Of a DNA stretch of 6,451 bases, positions 6,373-6,451 are shown in pieces. Within the stretch, counting starts at the first letter, position 1. The number at the start of each line of letters is the position of its first letter. Position numbers and translations under genes: made by a program. Source of the stretch: Bacteroidota bacterium. Lineage in GTDB: Bacteria; Bacteroidota; Bacteroidia; Chitinophagales; LD1. The DNA lies in assembly GCA_023428205.1 (NCBI GenBank), contig JAEYZB010000277.1:1-6451 (forward strand), read 5' to 3'. A model generated the notes under the pieces. It saw only the letters and a program-made list of their open reading frames with translations, did no database searches and had not been told where the DNA came from.

Positions 6373-6451
6373 TTACATCCAAATTTCCTTGTTTTTCCAA
6401 GCCAATCCCAAAAATAAGCCGAGGTATGCCACGGAGGCGACTATCTTAATG
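6373..6451 (-). CDS. C-terminal end of a probable membrane protein (partial)
   Basis: Reading the minus strand from the right edge, one frame is open for 25 codons and stops with TAA at 6375-6373; the other two stop at once. The residues contain a hydrophobic run (VASVAYLGLFLGLAW) followed by a charged end (KNKEIWM). This looks like a last transmembrane helix with a short tail whose lysines suggest it faces the cytoplasm. Most of the gene lies beyond the window, so no family can be named. It lies upstream of mutL in the same direction. With so few codons, chance cannot be excluded. Confidence 0.5.
   Translation of the reverse strand, partial: IKIVASVAYLGLFLGLAWKNKEIWM

Overview
The window looks like chromosomal DNA from a member of the Bacteroidota (Bacteroidetes). 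Three things support this: a TPR / beta-propeller / OmpA-like cell-envelope protein of the PorE type, an aspartate kinase with the KFGGASV and INLMQNAAISFS wording I associate with that phylum, and start codons with little or no Shine-Dalgarno sequence. The exact genus cannot be read from the sequence. I see no tRNA, rRNA, CRISPR array, transposase or phage gene.

Layout: (1) positions 1-1907, plus strand, hold the 3' part of a large OmpA-family envelope protein gene whose start lies before the window; it ends at a strong intrinsic terminator (1928-1961). (2) 1998-3260, plus strand, is a complete aspartate kinase gene. (3) 3313-3696, plus strand, is a small unrecognised, probably exported protein. 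(4) 3697-3814 is a short intergenic region unusually full of inverted repeats. (5) 3815-4414, plus strand, is a complete NeuD/PglD-like sugar O-acyltransferase. (6) 4476-6302, minus strand, is complete mutL, convergent with the acyltransferase. (7) The right edge (6373-6451, minus strand) holds the last 25 codons of a probable membrane protein lying upstream of mutL.

The genes do not form one pathway. Envelope anchoring, amino-acid biosynthesis, surface-glycan modification and DNA mismatch repair simply sit next to each other, with a convergent junction at about 4415-4475. The small exported protein and the acyltransferase stand out from their neighbours: half of their arginine codons are AGA/AGG, against about one in six in mutL and one in nine in the aspartate kinase. 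They may be a later insertion between lysC and mutL.

The points most worth a second look are the three consecutive stem-loops in front of the acyltransferase gene, whose G-U pairs only work on the plus-strand RNA, and the mutL C-terminal domain, where several family metal-ligand positions of the nicking site appear replaced together. I did not find a clear new multi-gene system.
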